Assembly (NCBI GenBank): GCA_017744605.1
Contig: JAGIAZ010000019.1
Coordinates: 1-55,474, forward strand
DNA: 55,474 nucleotides
Source of the DNA: Sphingobium sp.
GTDB lineage: Bacteria > Pseudomonadota > Alphaproteobacteria > Sphingomonadales > Sphingomonadaceae
Direction: 5' to 3'
The notes beneath the pieces are model-generated. The model ran no database searches. It saw only the letters and a program-made list of their open reading frames with translations, and was not told where the DNA came from. Positions 53,591 to 55,474 of this stretch are shown here, piece by piece; the stretch's first letter is position 1, and each line of letters opens with the position of its first letter. The translations under genes and the position numbers were made by a program.

Positions 53591-54049
53591 CGGCGGGATT
53601 TGAGGTTCGTCTCAAAAGAACTGGACTTGTCCCCAAGACGCCGAATTTGTCTCAGAATGAGAATTCCCGATTGCGCCCTTTAAAGACAGATAATTTCTTG
53701 CTGTTAATGTGCGTCGGCACGGCATGGCGGCAGCGGCCGGGCGGCGGCCAATGCCGTTATTTCGACTAAGATACTGAAAATTAAGAACACAAAGTTTTAG
53801 CAGCGGACATTTCGGGAGGTCTTCGCCTTCTGGGCGTGCTCCGATTCCTCCGCCCGGTGATGACGCAAGGTAGGCTCCGCCGCGTTATCTCGCGCGATAG
53901 AAGGCGACCGCAGCCGAGCAGCTTGCTTTGACGTTGTCTATGTGCCGGCCGTCAAGCTAAGGCTTGCGGCTTCCGCATCGTCGGGCAAAAGCTTTTTCTG
54001 CTCGACATGTTCATATAGGATACGATGATCACAACGATGGTATCGCCCC
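53591..54049. other. Long AT-richer intergenic region after gyrB
   Basis: 459 bases with no gene. GC is visibly lower than its surroundings, especially at 53641-53800. Small inverted sites include TTTGAG/CTCAAA (53599-53616) and TCTCAGAATGAGA (53650-53662). It may carry the promoter of the GntR gene, but I cannot fix one. Confidence 0.6.
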
Positions 54050-54760
54050 TTGGCCCACGACGCTAAAGAAACTCTCTCCCCGAAACTCCGCTCGTCGGCC
54101 GGCCCTACGATGGTCGCGCGCGCATATGAACATTTGCTCGCGAAACTGATGAGCCTGGAAATCGCGCCTGGCGAACGCATCGCGATCGATACGGTGGCGC
54201 GCCGGCTCGGGATTTCACAGACTCCGGTCCGCGAGGCACTGAGCCAGCTCGAAGCCGAAAAGCTCGTCTCGAAGATGACGAATGTGGGGTATCGCGCGAG
54301 TCCGCAGATGTCGCGCAAGGAGGTTGGCGACCTTTATACCTTGCGCCAGCTGATCGAGCCCTATGCGGCGGCGTGCGCCGCGGAAGCCATGACCGATGAG
54401 GCGATCGCGATCCTGCAGGATATCGACCGTGACATGTCCGGCGTCGAGGCCGGCGACGCACATGCCTTCTCACGCTTCGCCGAAGCCGATGCCACCCTGC
54501 ATCGCCTTATTGCCACAGGCAGCGGCAACCGCCTGATTGCGGAGGCGATCGAGAGATTGCACGCGCATATTCATATTTTCCGGGCGCTCTATAGCACCAA
54601 CGCGCCACATGAGGCGGCGGCAGAACATCGCATGATTATCGATGCCTTGGTTGCGCACGATCCGGTCGCGGCGGAGCAAGCCGTTCGCGTGCATCTGGAG
54701 CGCTCGCAGCAACGAATGGATGCGGCGCTCGCCGAGTCGATCGAAACGCCCGTCCTTTAG
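54050..54760 (+). CDS. GntR-family regulator with FCD domain
   Basis: 236 aa from a TTG start at 54050, or 216 aa from ATG at 54110, which begins right before the DNA-binding domain and may be the true start. The winged helix-turn-helix has IAPGERIAIDTVARRLGISQ and TPVREALSQLEAEKLVSKMT. The FCD ligand-binding helices contain LRQLIEPYAAACAAEAMTDE, the likely metal site residues D/H in FAEADATLHRLIA and HRMIIDALVAHD. It is a typical metabolite-responsive repressor. It probably regulates the amidohydrolase gene 86 bases downstream. Confidence 0.9.
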   Translation: MAHDAKETLSPKLRSSAGPTMVARAYEHLLAKLMSLEIAPGERIAIDTVARRLGISQTPVREALSQLEAEKLVSKMTNVGYRASPQMSRKEVGDLYTLRQLIEPYAAACAAEAMTDEAIAILQDIDRDMSGVEAGDAHAFSRFAEADATLHRLIATGSGNRLIAEAIERLHAHIHIFRALYSTNAPHEAAAEHRMIIDALVAHDPVAAEQAVRVHLERSQQRMDAALAESIETPVL

Positions 54761-54785
54761 TCCGACAAATCAGCATTCCGATCGC

Positions 54786-54814
54786 TTGACATCGATCGCA
54801 TAGCACCCTATCCA
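54786..54814 (+). promoter_or_regulatory. Likely sigma-70 promoter of the amidohydrolase gene
   Basis: A -35 box TTGACA (54786-54791) is spaced 17 bases from a -10 TATCCA (54809-54814), upstream of the amidohydrolase ATG at 54847. Confidence 0.65.
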
Positions 54815-54815
54815 A

Positions 54816-54827
54816 ATCATATATGAT
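54816..54827. promoter_or_regulatory. Candidate GntR operator palindrome
   Basis: ATCATATATGAT is a perfect 12-bp palindrome directly after the predicted -10 box. It sits in the gap between the GntR regulator and the amidohydrolase gene, the usual place for its binding site. Confidence 0.6.
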
Positions 54828-54846
54828 ATGAAATGGAGGGGTGATC

Positions 54847-55474
54847 ATGCGGCTCGGCAGGATCCGGCGATACGCGATCGGCGCTGTTTGCAGTCTTGTC
54901 ATCGCCGCCGCGAATCCGGCGGCTGCGCAGACGGTCGTCCTTAGCCACTTCACGCTGATCGACGGCACCGGGCGGCCTCCCGTGGCTGATCAATCGCTTG
55001 TCATCGTCAACGGACGGATCGCCTGGGTTGGGCCGTCGAAGCGTCTGCGCGCACCGAAGTCGGCCCGGTCGGAGAATCTGCGCGGCAAGTTCCTGATGCC
55101 CGGCATTATAGACAGCCATGTTCATTTGGGCTTGGTCGACGGCGTCGACCAGAATTTCACCAAATATTACAATCGGCAGAATGTCGAGCGCCAGCTGAAG
55201 CTCTACGCGGCTTACGGCGTTACGTCGGTTTACGCGCTTGGAACAGACGGCGATGAGATCCACAGCATCATCGCCGATCAGCGCCGCAAGGGCCCCGGCG
55301 AGGGCGCGCGCGTGTACTCGGCCGGCCGCGGCGTCGTGTTCAAGGGCAGCTATGGGGGCGTCGCGGGCCTCGATCAATCGGTCGCCACGCCAGCCGAGGC
55401 TACTGCGATGGTCATGCGTGAGGCGGCCAAGGGCGACGACTTCATCAAGTTCTGGATGGACGATGAGTTCGGTT
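54847..55474 (+). CDS. Secreted amidohydrolase family protein (cut by the window end)
   Basis: At least 209 codons. It has a signal peptide (YAIGAVCSLVIAAANPAAAQ), then an amidohydrolase start (VVLSHFTLIDGTGRPP, IVNGRIAWVGPSKRLR) and the metal-binding FLMPGIIDSHVHLGLVDG with the H-x-H pair. A catalytic lysine would be expected downstream (KFWMDDEFG is near the end of the window). These are dipeptidase/prolidase-like or imidazolonepropionase-like enzymes. GGAGGGG lies 6 bases upstream of the ATG. The rest of the gene and its operon are outside the window. Confidence 0.85.
   Translation, partial: MRLGRIRRYAIGAVCSLVIAAANPAAAQTVVLSHFTLIDGTGRPPVADQSLVIVNGRIAWVGPSKRLRAPKSARSENLRGKFLMPGIIDSHVHLGLVDGVDQNFTKYYNRQNVERQLKLYAAYGVTSVYALGTDGDEIHSIIADQRRKGPGEGARVYSAGRGVVFKGSYGGVAGLDQSVATPAEATAMVMREAAKGDDFIKFWMDDEFG

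Overview
This 55.5 kb window is chromosomal DNA from an alphaproteobacterium of the order Sphingomonadales, most likely family Sphingomonadaceae. The evidence is high GC, DivK and MipZ cell-cycle proteins, the hisS-prfA-prmC-DUF4167 cluster, a PEPxxWA sorting signal at the end of a secreted hydrolase, a large TonB receptor, and lipid kinase/PAP2 genes of the sort expected in a sphingolipid maker. Most genes are ordinary core genes. The unusual features are interspersed palindromic repeats, several small insertions in conserved neighbourhoods, and one surface-protein secretion locus.

Layout. 1-7.0 kb: pirin tail, tRNA-Ser, a secreted cyclophilin, two tandem DUF1905 genes, a DUF1328 membrane protein, then a minus-strand block exonuclease-lptC-lptA-lptB-rpoN (LPS transport plus sigma-54). 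7.1-12.6 kb: double cold-shock protein, ribosomal protein L33, DivK beside DUF3572 and a HAD protein, then an SDR with two NTF2/SnoaL-like genes. 12.6-17.6 kb: hybrid histidine kinase, and a type XI (Slam) secretion pair whose cargo is a TbpB-like lipoprotein with a phage-type S74 chaperone domain. 17.8-25.3 kb: heme-binding-like protein, RidA-GDPD-COG3146 operon, Sel1 protein, panC, mipZ, a J-domain protein and phosphomannomutase/phosphoglucomutase. 25.3-31.6 kb: a possible small RNA, then Lhr-type helicase and PdeM nuclease, separated by a two-lobed retropepsin, trhO, a decayed tRNA-like sequence and nested repeats. 31.8-36.7 kb: TonB receptor, PAP2 enzyme and lipid kinase. 37-42 kb: DUF4167, prmC, prfA, hisS, with a GIY-YIG nuclease unit between hisS and prfA. 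42-55.5 kb: rifampin ADP-ribosyltransferase, LLM oxidoreductase, GDSL hydrolase, bestrophin with a duplicated 3' end around a small unknown gene, M61 peptidase, pyrophosphatase, MAPEG protein, lipoprotein, gyrB, and a GntR regulator next to an amidohydrolase gene cut by the window end.

Most interesting items: (1) the GIY-YIG gene at 40368-40755, bounded exactly by inverted repeats that supply its stop codon, which looks like a nuclease-bearing palindromic mobile unit; (2) a 266-bp branched palindromic element at 23129-23394 between mipZ and the J-domain gene; (3) the Slam/TbpB-S74 pair at 14821-17615; (4) the bestrophin 3'-end duplication at 46124-46856; (5) a tRNA-Leu-like sequence at 30218-30296 with no anticodon loop. 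All family assignments come from reading the translated sequence by eye; no database search was run.
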